Of a stretch of DNA of 52,149 bases, positions 1 through 7,964 are shown in pieces; position 1 is the stretch's first letter; every line of letters begins with the position of its first letter. Both the position numbers and the translations under genes were made by a program. The DNA comes from Pseudomonadota bacterium. Its GTDB lineage: Bacteria; Pseudomonadota; Gammaproteobacteria; Burkholderiales; Burkholderiaceae_C. The notes below the pieces were generated by a model. The model was not told the origin of the DNA. It did not search any database and saw only the letters and a program-made list of their open reading frames with translations. The stretch is from the NCBI GenBank assembly GCA_022566735.1, contig JADFIG010000026.1:1-52149 (forward strand), in the 5' to 3' direction.

Positions 1-1
1 G

Positions 2-805
2 CAGTGGCTCGAGCTCGCTCTCCTCCTTGTCTTGGGTGGTATCCCGTGGCAGGTCTACTTCCAGCGAGTGTTGGCTTGCCGGGACGAGAAGACGGCGGTC
101 AATTTGTCATTGATCGCAGCGGTTGGATGTGTGCTGATGGCGGTTCCAGCTGTTGTTATCGGTGCCATCGGCGCCGCGGCCTGGCCTGATTCCGGCCCAG
201 GGTCGCCGCCGGCGGCCGCCCTCGTATTGCCCTATGTATTGCGCTACCTCACACCTCCCCCAGTGGCGATTCTTGGTCTGGCTGCCGTCGCTGCAGCGGT
301 GATGTCATCGGTGGACTCATCCGTTCTATCAGCGTCTTCGATGTTCGCCTGGAACGTCTATCGTCCGCTCGCCCGACCTTCGGCTGACGACCGTGAGCTT
401 CGCCGCGTGGTGCGCGGCGGTGTGTTGTTGGTCGGCGCCGCAGCGACCTGGCTCGCACTCAAGGCGCAGAGCGTCTACGTCCTGTGGGTGCTATGCGCGG
501 ACCTCGTCTACGTGGTCCTCTTCCCGCAGCTGGTGATGGTCTTGTTTCTACGCCAGGCCAACCGCAGCGGTGCCATCGCCGGAGCCGCCGTAGCGCTGGC
601 TCTACGGCTAGGCGGCGGTGAGCCCGAGCTCGGGCTGCCGGCACTGATCCCCTACGAACAAGTCGGCACGTACCTGCCCACCTTCGGTAGCCACTTTCCC
701 TTCCGGACCTTCGCCATGCTCACCAGCCTCGGCACGATATGGCTCGTCTCGAAGGTGACGGGGCGCTGGGACCCGGCACGGCCGCTGCGGCTGTCTGAGC
801 GCTGA
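2..805 (+). CDS. Sodium:solute symporter, high-affinity choline transporter (CHT/SLC5A7)-like, 5' partial
   Basis: The frame is open to the left edge, so only the C-terminal 267 residues are present. The fragment contains several hydrophobic helices. Landmarks match the SSS family and, more specifically, animal choline transporter CHT1: a GGIPWQVYFQRVL stretch at the start, AVMSSVDSSVLSASSMFA in the middle, a DLVYVVLFPQLVMVLF helix and a later GGEPELGLPALI segment. The expected activity is Na+-coupled uptake of choline across the inner membrane. It converges with a phosphatidylcholine synthase gene 92 bp downstream on the other strand, which uses choline, so the assignment fits its context. 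Substrate is inferred from motif resemblance recalled from memory, not from an alignment. Confidence 0.75.
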   Translation, partial: QWLELALLLVLGGIPWQVYFQRVLACRDEKTAVNLSLIAAVGCVLMAVPAVVIGAIGAAAWPDSGPGSPPAAALVLPYVLRYLTPPPVAILGLAAVAAAVMSSVDSSVLSASSMFAWNVYRPLARPSADDRELRRVVRGGVLLVGAAATWLALKAQSVYVLWVLCADLVYVVLFPQLVMVLFLRQANRSGAIAGAAVALALRLGGGEPELGLPALIPYEQVGTYLPTFGSHFPFRTFAMLTSLGTIWLVSKVTGRWDPARPLRLSER

Positions 806-897
806 AGCAGCTGCGGAATGTGGCGTCTCTGCGGCACCCAACAGCATGCGAGTGAAGGGCATGGCATCTGCCATGCCCGGAACGAGCGGGCTGGGAG

Positions 898-1626
898 TCA
901 TGCTGGAGTCGGTGGTGCAGAGATCTGGTGGTGGAAGCTGAGAGCGACGTAGTAAACCACGTAGAACAGCGAGCCCCACACCAGGCTTGCGGACGAGTCG
1001 GGGTGTTGCCAGACGATCGTTATCACCATCCCCCCCCACAGAGCGGTGAGCGCGAGAGTCAGCCGCCTGTGGCGCCGGGTGCGGGACGGATAGACGTACT
1101 TGATCGGCACGAACGATCCTATGCCCAGCAGGACGAGGACCACCAGATTGAGCCATACATCGAGGCCGATGAAGAACAGGTAGAAGACCGCCACATTCCA
1201 GTAGGACGGAAAGCACTTGAAATAGTGGTCGGGTGTCTTGGCTCCTTTCTGACAAAACTGATAGGAGGACGAGAGGCAAAGGATCACGACTCCGATCAGA
1301 TGCTGGTTGGCAGGTAAGAGCGCCGCGTGATAGAGGAAGACGGCGGGCACAAAGACGTAGTTCAAGAAATCCACGATGTTGTCCAGAAGCGCGCCATCGA
1401 AGTCGGGGAAGACTTGTTCTACGTTGCCAAGGCGAGCCAGCGAGCCATCCACCATGTCGATGGCAAGACTCAAGCCCATCCAGCCAAAGGCGGATCGCCA
1501 CTGCCCCTCGACAATGGCCGCGATGGCCAATAGCCCCCAAATGGCACTGCTGGCCGTGAGCAGGTGAACGCCAGCTGCGAACGCCCTTGCTGTGACCGTG
1601 ACCTGGGATTGTCTAGCTGTCGGCAC
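898..1626 (-). CDS. pcs: Phosphatidylcholine synthase (CDP-alcohol phosphatidyltransferase)
   Basis: A 242-residue integral membrane protein that should condense CDP-diacylglycerol with choline to give phosphatidylcholine and CMP. The CDP-alcohol phosphotransferase signature is present as DGSLARL, followed by DGALLDNIVDFLNYVFVP, which is the spacing and wording typical of bacterial Pcs rather than of PssA or PgsA. About seven or eight hydrophobic segments follow. The start is a GTG 23 bp after the stop of the upstream secreted-protein gene on the same strand, so the two are probably cotranscribed. Its neighbour on the other strand is a choline-transporter-like symporter, which supports choline as the head group. 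Confidence 0.85.
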   Translation of the reverse strand: MPTARQSQVTVTARAFAAGVHLLTASSAIWGLLAIAAIVEGQWRSAFGWMGLSLAIDMVDGSLARLGNVEQVFPDFDGALLDNIVDFLNYVFVPAVFLYHAALLPANQHLIGVVILCLSSSYQFCQKGAKTPDHYFKCFPSYWNVAVFYLFFIGLDVWLNLVVLVLLGIGSFVPIKYVYPSRTRRHRRLTLALTALWGGMVITIVWQHPDSSASLVWGSLFYVVYYVALSFHHQISAPPTPA

Positions 1627-1649
1627 GTGCCCTGCAGCGCGCCAGGGTG

Positions 1650-2522
1650 CTACGGGGTCGGCAACGACCGCCGCTTGTAGTCTGCCGGCGGCTCGAAGAC
1701 TGCGCGGTCGAGGCTTTTTCGGCTAGCCGAGCGGAGAATGGTTTCGTTCTTCAGATCACCATGGTCAAATCTTCGCGTGAGCACTGGGAAACCATCGACG
1801 CGGGCGAAGGCTTCGAAAGAGTTATTGGTGCTGAGGAAACTGGCGCCACCGAGGCCCCCGGCCATCTTCTCCACGGAGGCCATGAGCTCGGCAGCGAAGG
1901 CAGCCATCTCTGCGAAAGCATCCATCACTTCACTGCCACCCGAGATGTTGCTCCAGTTGGTCACCCACATCTCGAGCGTTTTTTCGCCGTCGCGAAAAGC
2001 GTCCCAGCGGACGCAGGGATAGCCCTGCTTGGTGGCTCTTTCGCTGGTCTTTCTGTAATCGGTGGAAGGCCGCTGCGGTGCGCTGAGTGGTTGTCCCAGG
2101 CGGCCCTTCATCATCTTCTCGATCAGTGCTCGCCGCTCCTCGGATACGTTCTCCAACGCTTTCTCGAGCTGGCGCTGCATCTGAGTGCCTACATTCTCGA
2201 AGAGCTCGCTAGTCATCACCATATAGGCCTTGTTGTTGTGGTCGATGACGACCATTTCCCGCCGGTCGCCGTGGAAGATCATGTGGCCTGCGGCCGCGGC
2301 GCTGCGACCATCGCTGGCAGGCAAGGCCTCCATCATGAACGACCGTCCCTCGACCGATATCTGCATTCTCTCGACCTGCGGCGTTGAGCCCGAGTGGTCG
2401 GTGACTTCGAGCTCGAAGACCACGCCGCCGAGGAGAGGGGATGCGAGAGCGAAGGATATCGCCGGCAAGGCCGATATCGCCAGCAAGGCCTTTGTAGCCG
2501 TGGCTAGAAGTGAGCGAGACAT
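1650..2522 (-). CDS. Secreted protein with DUF4412-like domain
   Basis: A 290-residue protein with an N-terminal signal peptide (Arg/Ser start, then hydrophobic residues about 5-28, and an ALA-like cleavage region). The mature part opens with beta-strand-rich sequence and a HMIFHGDRREMVVIDHNNKAYM stretch split over a strand-turn-strand pattern, as in DUF4412 proteins, which are exported proteins of unknown function. The ATG at 2522 is chosen because it gives a proper signal peptide; an upstream in-frame ATG adds 15 unconvincing charged residues. It lies between a sialidase-like gene (71 bp upstream) and pcs (23 bp downstream) on the same strand. Function unknown; domain name is a recall-based match of moderate certainty. 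Confidence 0.6.
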   Translation of the reverse strand: MSRSLLATATKALLAISALPAISFALASPLLGGVVFELEVTDHSGSTPQVERMQISVEGRSFMMEALPASDGRSAAAAGHMIFHGDRREMVVIDHNNKAYMVMTSELFENVGTQMQRQLEKALENVSEERRALIEKMMKGRLGQPLSAPQRPSTDYRKTSERATKQGYPCVRWDAFRDGEKTLEMWVTNWSNISGGSEVMDAFAEMAAFAAELMASVEKMAGGLGGASFLSTNNSFEAFARVDGFPVLTRRFDHGDLKNETILRSASRKSLDRAVFEPPADYKRRSLPTP

Positions 2523-2593
2523 GGCGTATCTTCTCCTCGTGCGGTCACAGACGACTGTAGCAGACAAACGCCGAGCCCGAGCTCGGCAGGAGG

Positions 2594-3388
2594 CTACAGA
2601 CTCAGCGCTGCGCCACGGAGAGCTGCGCCGTCCTTCCAGACGAGGACTAGACGGTCCATAGCCTTCACCAGGGTCGGGAAACCGGCAGCCCTCGTCGCAC
2701 TGGTCTTGGCGATTCTCCGTCTGGGGCCAAGGGTGCCAGCTGGGTCGACGCTCTGCAGCTGAATCTCACCGCCTCTTCCCATCCACAGGACCTGGGCGGT
2801 GCCCTGTGAGTCGAGTGCGATGTCGACTCTTCCGACTGGTCGCTCCGCATCCAGGAGAAGAGGTGTATCAAACAAAGTACCGCCGGCGAGTGCGAAGGCG
2901 ACCTGAACTCGAGGCCTTGCATCCGAGCCTGTGAACCAGGCGACGGCAATGATGTCTCCGTCGGCGGCGACAGCGGGTCCGTTGACCGGGCAGCCGTGAA
3001 TCTGCCAGTTATCGGCAGAGACAAGACTGGGGCTACTCCACCCTGAAGTCGTCTTGCGGACAAGGGCTATGTCTCGGATCTCGGCATCGCTACGATCGCG
3101 GTAGACCACGACTGGACCGGCAGCCGTAAGCGCCGCGTCCGTCGAGCAGCACTCGCACACCTTGCGGTCGAGAACCAAGCTCGGCGGCGTCCCTTTGCCA
3201 CTGGCGAGGAGTCCGGTTCGCAGCTCCATCGCACCGCCCTCAAGCTCCCCCATCGCCCGACCGTCGAGCCAGAAAGCCTGGACACCCGCGGCAAGCGGCA
3301 CATAGGAGACGAAGCCATGCTCCGACGGGGAATCGTCGTCGTGAAGAAGCCCCAAGGGTGTCCAAGTCCTGCCGTCGTCGTCGGACTG
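2594..3388 (-). pseudogene. Sialidase/BNR-repeat-like protein, C-terminal fragment
   Basis: About 264 residues, ending in a normal stop at 2594, that begin at an Asp-box SDDDGRTW (codons 3362-3385), the S-x-D-x-G-x-T-W motif of sialidase/BNR propeller blades. Further blade-like strands follow (PAVAADGDIIAVAWF, VDIALDSQGTAQVLWM). The N-terminal half is missing because the reading frame runs directly into a cytochrome P450 N-terminus. The resulting continuous 502-residue frame is a fusion, not a real domain arrangement. Codon usage is the mixed type of the first 3.4 kb, unlike the P450 part. Glycosidase activity cannot be claimed from this piece; many BNR-repeat proteins are not enzymes. Confidence 0.7.
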
Positions 3389-3952
3389 CAGCGTGTTGAC
3401 GTCCACCCCGAAGGCCAGGCCGGCGATGGCGTCCACCGTGAAGCGCATCAGCTCGGCCTGCAGGTCGATGGCCTCGGTGCGTTCGGCCGCGCCCTGCCAG
3501 CGCCCGCGCAGGCGCTGCGCCACCTTGAGCAGCGCCGGGAAGTAGCTGCGCACCTGCTGGGGCGCGAAGCTGGCCATGACCATGCGGCGCTGGCGGGCCC
3601 AGTGCTCGCCCTCGGCCACGAAGACGCCGTCGGGGATGCCCATCTCCCGCATGATGGCCTGCATGCGCGAGGGCCGCCGGAAGGTCTCGGGACGCTCGCG
3701 CAGCAAGTGGCCGATGAGCTCGGTGTCGGCCACCACCATGAGGTGGAAGCCGGCCAGGCGCACCTGCATCAGCGGGCCGTAGGCCTTGACCCAGTCCTCC
3801 ATGTTCTGGTGCATGCGGTGCAGGCTGACCTGCAAGGCGTTGCCCACCACGGGCCAGGGCGGCGGGCCGGGCAGGTCGGCAAAGCGGCGAACCCGGGCGG
3901 GGCAGGCCGTGGCAGGGCCCTCGGGGTGGGTGAGCGTGGCGTCAGGCTTCAT
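3371..3952 (-). pseudogene. Cytochrome P450, N-terminal fragment
   Basis: About 194 residues of a bacterial P450: the proline-rich hinge (LPGPPPWPVVGN), the helix A/beta-1 region (YGPLMQVRLAGFHLMVVAD), the helix C motif (EGEHWARQRRMVMASF, with W and R for haem propionate contact) and the start of the helix E region (MRFTVDAIAGLAFGVDVN). The I-helix, ExxR and the Cys haem ligand are absent because the frame switches to another gene near 3380. The ATG at 3952 is preferred over upstream in-frame starts, which add a low-complexity Gly/Arg leader. It is transcribed divergently from an AraC-type regulator 115 bp away, which probably controls it. Confidence 0.75.
3372..3388. other. Join between two unrelated DNA segments (P450 / sialidase-like)
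   Basis: Reading on the minus strand, P450 sequence ending FGVDVNTLQSDDD passes in frame into Asp-box SDDDGRTW. The repeated GAC codons (plus-strand CCGTCGTCGTCGGA) are compatible with both genes, so this short stretch is the likely crossover. Codon usage and GC content change here. Either a chimera made during assembly or amplification, or a real illegitimate recombination. Confidence 0.7.
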
Positions 3953-3985
3953 GCCCCGCACTGTGCCCAGCGGCCGCCCGCCTGT

Positions 3986-4013
3986 CATTGGCGTCAGCTG
4001 CCGGGGCATTGGC
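3986..4013. promoter_or_regulatory. CATTGGC direct repeats, 21 bp apart (candidate AraC-type operator)
   Basis: CATTGGC occurs at 3986-3992 and 4007-4013, a 21-bp period (two helical turns), inside the 115-bp divergent region between the P450 and AraC-type genes. AraC-family activators bind paired direct half-sites at about this spacing. The link to the adjacent regulator is inferred. Confidence 0.4.
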
Positions 4014-4053
4014 CGCAGCCGCCAGCGCCCGCACACCCCAGCGCCGCCACGCC

Positions 4054-4059
4054 GTAACA
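4054..4059 (+). promoter_or_regulatory. Possible -10 element (TAACAT) of the AraC-type regulator gene
   Basis: TAACAT lies 8 nt before the GTG start, so transcription would begin at or next to the start codon. No Shine-Dalgarno sequence is visible, which suggests a leaderless mRNA. Confidence 0.35.
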
Positions 4060-4067
4060 TCGCCCCC

Positions 4068-5135
4068 GTGAGCCCGCCGTTCTCCCCCTCACCGCCACCC
4101 ACGCCGCCCGACGCGGCCCTGGGCTTTGCCGCCAGCTACGCCCGCCTGGTGGCCGACCACGTGCGCGCCCGCGACCTCGACCCGCGGCCCGTGCTCGACG
4201 CGCTGGGCCTGCCGGCCGAGGCCTCCGACGGCCCCGCCTGGGTCAGCGCCCAGCGCCTGGCCCAGGCCCTGCAGATCGCCACCGCGCTGTGCGGCGACGC
4301 CCTCACTCCGCTGCACATCGCCCAGCAGGTGCGCCCGGCCAACATGGGCACGCTGGGCTACACCCTCATCAGCTGCGCCGCCTTCGACAGCGGCCTGGCC
4401 CTGTTCGAGCGCCTGCAAAGCCTCATCTGCACGCAACTGCGCGCCGTGCACCAGCTGCAGGGCGACCGCCTGCGCAGCCGCCTGGAGACGCTGGGCGAGG
4501 TGCCCCGCGACACCGCGCTGTGGACCTTCACCCTGGTCTCGCGCCTGGCCTTTGCACGCTGGGTTTCGGGCCGCCACCTGGTGCTCGACGCCGTCTGGCT
4601 GCCCTGCCCCGCCCCCGCCGACCCGCGCGCCCGCCAGGCCCTGCTGGACTGCTACGGCTGCCCAGTGCACTTCGACGCCGAGCAGGCCGGCGAGCTGGCC
4701 CCCGCGGCCTGGCTGGCCCTGCCCAACCCCCATGCCGACGCGCACCTGCACCGCCTCATGAGCGCCGAAACCGACCAGCAATGGGCCCGCCTGGCGCAGC
4801 GCGGCGACAGCCTCGCGGCCGTGCTGCGCCAGCACATCGCCAGCCGCCTGCAGGCCGGCCAGCTGCCCCTGCTGGACGACCTCGCCCCCGAGCTGGAGGC
4901 CGACCTGGGCGTCTCGGCCCGCCAGTTGCAACGCCGCCTGGCCGAGCAGGCCCTGAGCTTCAAGGACCTGGTCGAGCAGGTGCGCCGCGAGCAGGTGCTG
5001 CACGAGCTGCGCCACACCACCCTGCCGCTGAGCGACATCGCCCAGCGCGCGGCCTACGCCGAACCCAGCTCCCTGCACCGCGCCGTGCGCCGCTGGACCG
5101 GGCTGACGCCGCTGGCGGTGCGGCAGGGGCGGTGA
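4068..5135 (+). CDS. AraC-family transcriptional regulator (OruR/Arabinose_bd type)
   Basis: A 355-residue regulator. Residues about 20-205 form the ligand-binding region of the OruR/ArgR-like class (PANMGTLGYTLISCAAFDSGLALFE is the typical core). Residues about 270-350 form the double helix-turn-helix, with LEADLGVSARQLQRRL and the second-HTH wording SDIAQRAAYAEPSSLHRAVRRWTG. The GTG at 4068 is chosen because the frame upstream overlaps the divergent P450 gene and lacks domain sequence, and because a TAACAT -10 sits 8 nt before it. It most likely activates the divergent P450 gene through the CATTGGC repeats; the inducer is unknown, though relatives respond to amino acids or hydrophobic compounds. 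Confidence 0.85.
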   Translation: MSPPFSPSPPPTPPDAALGFAASYARLVADHVRARDLDPRPVLDALGLPAEASDGPAWVSAQRLAQALQIATALCGDALTPLHIAQQVRPANMGTLGYTLISCAAFDSGLALFERLQSLICTQLRAVHQLQGDRLRSRLETLGEVPRDTALWTFTLVSRLAFARWVSGRHLVLDAVWLPCPAPADPRARQALLDCYGCPVHFDAEQAGELAPAAWLALPNPHADAHLHRLMSAETDQQWARLAQRGDSLAAVLRQHIASRLQAGQLPLLDDLAPELEADLGVSARQLQRRLAEQALSFKDLVEQVRREQVLHELRHTTLPLSDIAQRAAYAEPSSLHRAVRRWTGLTPLAVRQGR

Positions 5136-5150
5136 GCGCCGCCCTGCCGC

Positions 5151-7037
5151 TCAGGCCCGCCCCGGCAGCTCGACGGTGAAGCGCGTGCCCTGGCCCACCA
5201 CGCTGTCCACGGTGATGCGGCCCTGGTGCGCCCGGACGATGCGCTCGACCAGGTACAGCCCCAGGCCCGCCCCCGGCGAACCCTGGGCCGCCTTGCCGCG
5301 GAAGAACTTCTGGAACAGGCGCGGCAATTCCTCGGCGGGAATGCCCTCGCCCTGATCCGCCACGGTGATGCGCAGCGCGTTGTCCGCGGCACGGCGCACC
5401 GTCAGCGCCACGGCCCGGCCGGCAGGTGAATGCCGCACCGCGTTCTCCAGCAGGTTGCGCAGCACGATGCGCATCATGTCCGGGTCGCAGACCACCGGCT
5501 CGGGCAGCTCGTCCACCTGCAGGCGCACCTGCTCCAGCGGCCAGTCCGACACCGCCTCCTCGATGACCTCGAAGAAATCGGTGGCCTCCCGGCGCAAGGG
5601 CTGGTGGGCTGCGTCCAGCCGCTCCACCGACAGGTACTCGTCGAGCAGGCGGTCCATGCGGCGCACCGCGTTGCGGATGTTGTCCGCGCGCTGCTGGTTC
5701 TTCTCGTGCGGGGCATCCAGGTTGGCCGACAGCTGCTGGATGCTGGTGTGAATGATCGCCAGCGGCGTCTTGAACTCGTGCGACACCATGCCCACGAACT
5801 CCCGTTGCTCCGTGCGCGCCTGCTGCTCGATGTGCAGGGCCTGCGCCATGTTGCGGAAGCGGACGATGAAGTACACGCTCATCGCCACCAGGTGGATGGA
5901 CATGCCGATGAAGACCGCGTGGTCGGTGAAGAAATTGATGGGCAGCGCGCCGGTGTTGCGGGCGAAGCGGGCCGTCACCCCCGCTTCCAGCAAGCCGAAG
6001 ATGAGGAGGTAGGGCCCGGCCTGCGCCGACCCCCGGCGCCACAGGTACAGGCTCAGGCCAAACGCCAGCGACGACGTCAGCACGAAAGCCCACTGCACCA
6101 CCTGCACCCCGATGCGCCCCCCCTCGATGACGGTCAGGGCCATCGCCCCCAGCGCCATCGCGCCCACGACGCGCTGGTACCAGCGGCTGAACCGGGGCAG
6201 CAGCTGGTCCAGCTCCAGCCAGACCGCCGACATCCGCGTCAGGATCCACCACGCCAGGCACAGGTTCAACGCCAGCCACAGGGTCGGCACCGGCACCTCG
6301 GTGATCAGCAGCGACTGCAGGTAGCCGGAGGCGACCATGGCCATGAAGGCCAGCGCCAGGGTGTACAGCAGGTACCAGCCCCTCAGGGTCTGCCAAAGCG
6401 CAGGGCCGAACAGCAGCAGCAGCGCCAGCGCCACCCCCTGCACCCCGAACAAGGCGCCGAACAGCAGCGCCTGCTGCCGCTCCGCCACCCGGAAGGCATC
6501 CACCGTGCGCAAGGAAACGTCGTTGGACAGGGTGTGCTCGCTGCGCATGCGCAGGTAGAGCTGGTGCTCCCCAGGCGGCAGCCTGAGCCGGAACGCCGGG
6601 GTGCGGCTGTCCATCGGCCATCGCGCGTGCGCCACCAGGCGGCCTGCGCGCTGCGGCGGCGCGGACGCACCCTCGGCCCCGTGCAGCTGCACCTCGTCCA
6701 CCTGGGTGCCATCGACGGAGAGCACCCACTCCGCGGGCGCCTGCGCAGGCTGCAGCACCGTCAGGCGCAGCCAGATGGTCGATGGGGTGAAACCGAAATC
6801 CGGCTTGCCCGGCAAACGCTGCCACGCACCGGAGGCGCGGACCTCGGCCAGCGTGGCCTGCCCCCCCGGGTCGGCCAGCCACGCCATCTGGCCCGCCAGC
6901 GGCACGCTGCCGCGGGCCTCGTCCAGCCGCAGCGGGCCAGGCGCCGCGGCGTGCGCAGCAGCGGCTGCCAAGCCGAGGGCCAGCCCCAGGCCCCAGGCAC
7001 GACACAACAGGCACCAAGGCCACAGCAGCTTCCACAT
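5151..7037 (-). CDS. Sensor histidine kinase with 7TMR-DISM input domain
   Basis: A 628-residue kinase. Residues 1-31 are a signal peptide; about 40-185 form an extracytoplasmic DISMED2-type beta-sandwich (STIWLRLTVLQP, LPPGEHQLYLRM), which often recognises carbohydrate-like ligands; about 190-395 give seven transmembrane helices; HisKA contains the phospho-acceptor His420 in SHEFKTPL; the HATPase domain has ENAVRHSP (N box), DQGEGIP (G1), FQKFFRG (F) and GAGLGLYLV (G2). All catalytic motifs are intact. It is divergent from its presumed partner response regulator, sharing a 112-bp promoter region, instead of sitting in the same operon as is usual. Confidence 0.9.
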   Translation of the reverse strand: MWKLLWPWCLLCRAWGLGLALGLAAAAAHAAAPGPLRLDEARGSVPLAGQMAWLADPGGQATLAEVRASGAWQRLPGKPDFGFTPSTIWLRLTVLQPAQAPAEWVLSVDGTQVDEVQLHGAEGASAPPQRAGRLVAHARWPMDSRTPAFRLRLPPGEHQLYLRMRSEHTLSNDVSLRTVDAFRVAERQQALLFGALFGVQGVALALLLLFGPALWQTLRGWYLLYTLALAFMAMVASGYLQSLLITEVPVPTLWLALNLCLAWWILTRMSAVWLELDQLLPRFSRWYQRVVGAMALGAMALTVIEGGRIGVQVVQWAFVLTSSLAFGLSLYLWRRGSAQAGPYLLIFGLLEAGVTARFARNTGALPINFFTDHAVFIGMSIHLVAMSVYFIVRFRNMAQALHIEQQARTEQREFVGMVSHEFKTPLAIIHTSIQQLSANLDAPHEKNQQRADNIRNAVRRMDRLLDEYLSVERLDAAHQPLRREATDFFEVIEEAVSDWPLEQVRLQVDELPEPVVCDPDMMRIVLRNLLENAVRHSPAGRAVALTVRRAADNALRITVADQGEGIPAEELPRLFQKFFRGKAAQGSPGAGLGLYLVERIVRAHQGRITVDSVVGQGTRFTVELPGRA

Positions 7038-7089
7038 CCGGCGAAACTACCACGCCCTCCCACCGGGCCAGCGCGGGATGCCGCACCTC

Positions 7090-7105
7090 GCTCAGATTTG
7101 CTCAG
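7090..7105. promoter_or_regulatory. GCTCAG-N4-GCTCAG direct repeat (candidate response-regulator box)
   Basis: GCTCAG at 7090-7095 and 7100-7105, a 10-bp period, as expected for tandem binding of an OmpR/PhoB-type dimer. It lies between the divergent kinase and regulator genes, just upstream of the -35 position expected for the regulator promoter. The same arrangement recurs at 7837-7852. Confidence 0.55.
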
Positions 7106-7137
7106 CTTCCAGGCCCGCCGGGCCCGCCCGCATCTTC

Positions 7138-7143
7138 TAGACT
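7138..7143 (+). promoter_or_regulatory. Possible -10 element (TAGACT) of the response-regulator gene
   Basis: TAGACT ends 6 nt before the ATG at 7150 and no Shine-Dalgarno sequence is present, so the mRNA is probably leaderless. The -35 position is poor, consistent with dependence on an activator bound at the GCTCAG repeats. Confidence 0.4.
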
Positions 7144-7149
7144 CGGCAG

Positions 7150-7827
7150 ATGGCCGAGGTGATCCTGCTCGAAGACGAACCCGTGCTGCGCGAAGAACTC
7201 TCCGAGTACCTGCGCACGCAAGGGCATGGCGTCACCACGGCGGCCAGCCTGGCCGAGTTCATGCGGCTGTTCGAGCCCCAGCGCCACCAGATCGCCGTGC
7301 TCGACCTGGGCCTGCCCGATGGCGACGGCCTCGACCTCGTGCTGCGCATGCGCCGTGGGGGCCTGGGGCTGGGCATCGTCATCCTCACCGCCCGCGACGG
7401 CGGCGACAGCAAGGTCCGGGGGCTGCTCGAAGGCGCCGACCACTTCATCTCCAAGACCGCCGACCTGCGCGAACTGGCCGCCTCGATCACCGCCATCGAA
7501 CGGCGGGTGAGCACCCGGGAAGCCCCGCGCTGGCTGCTGCAGTCTTCGCCGCGCCAGCTGGTGGCCCCGGGCAAGGTGCCCGTGCCCCTGTCCGCCCAGG
7601 ACTTCCTCGTGCTCAAGGCCCTGGCGCTGGGGGGCGAGTGCGTGACCCGGCAGGCCATCGTCGAAGCCCTGGGCGGCGACTACTTCGAGTACGACCAGCG
7701 GCGCCTGGACACGCAAATGCGCCGCCTGCGCCGCAAGGTCAAGGAGCTCACGGGCGAGGACCTGCCGGTCAGCACCCTGCGGGCCGTGGGCTACAGCTTC
7801 CACGCCCCCATCGAGCTGCGCACCTGA
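7150..7827 (+). CDS. OmpR-family DNA-binding response regulator
   Basis: A 225-residue two-domain regulator. The receiver domain (about 1-118) has the acidic pair Glu8/Asp9, phospho-acceptor Asp52 in VLDLGLPDGDG, the switch Thr in ILTARD and Lys102 in FISK. The winged-helix effector (about 125-222) ends in the typical DTQMRRLRRKV and STLRAVGYSF motifs. It lies divergent from the 7TM-DISM kinase, its probable phosphodonor, and 137 bp before a c-di-GMP enzyme gene that carries the same GCTCAG repeat as its own promoter, so it probably controls itself and that gene. Confidence 0.92.
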   Translation: MAEVILLEDEPVLREELSEYLRTQGHGVTTAASLAEFMRLFEPQRHQIAVLDLGLPDGDGLDLVLRMRRGGLGLGIVILTARDGGDSKVRGLLEGADHFISKTADLRELAASITAIERRVSTREAPRWLLQSSPRQLVAPGKVPVPLSAQDFLVLKALALGGECVTRQAIVEALGGDYFEYDQRRLDTQMRRLRRKVKELTGEDLPVSTLRAVGYSFHAPIELRT

Positions 7828-7852
7828 GCACGGCTTGCTCAGAATCGCTCAG
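7824..7852. promoter_or_regulatory. GCTCAG repeats upstream of the c-di-GMP enzyme gene
   Basis: GCTCAG at 7837-7842 and 7847-7852 (10-bp period) repeats the element at 7090-7105. A third, inverted half-site, CTGAGCA, lies at 7824-7830 and overlaps the regulator's stop codon; with TGCTCAG (7836-7842) it can form a 7-bp stem with a 5-nt loop. There is no U-run, so a terminator is less likely than a protein-binding site. Confidence 0.5.
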
Positions 7853-7964
7853 CCAGGCGACGGCCCACCCCTCCTATCGTTGCGTCATGACATGGGGCGC
7901 CATGGGGTTCTCGGACACAAGGCCGAGCGCCACCTGAAGGTCTGCGCGCTCCAGAGGAGCACAC

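Noticed and set aside
2594..3952. A natural P450-sialidase fusion enzyme.
   Set aside because: The P450 part stops before the haem-binding region, codon usage switches at the join, and the shared codons explain a chimera.
4960..7086. A 708-codon minus-strand frame over the histidine kinase in another frame.
   Set aside because: The kinase frame carries all kinase motifs; the other is Ala/Gly/Arg-rich without structure.
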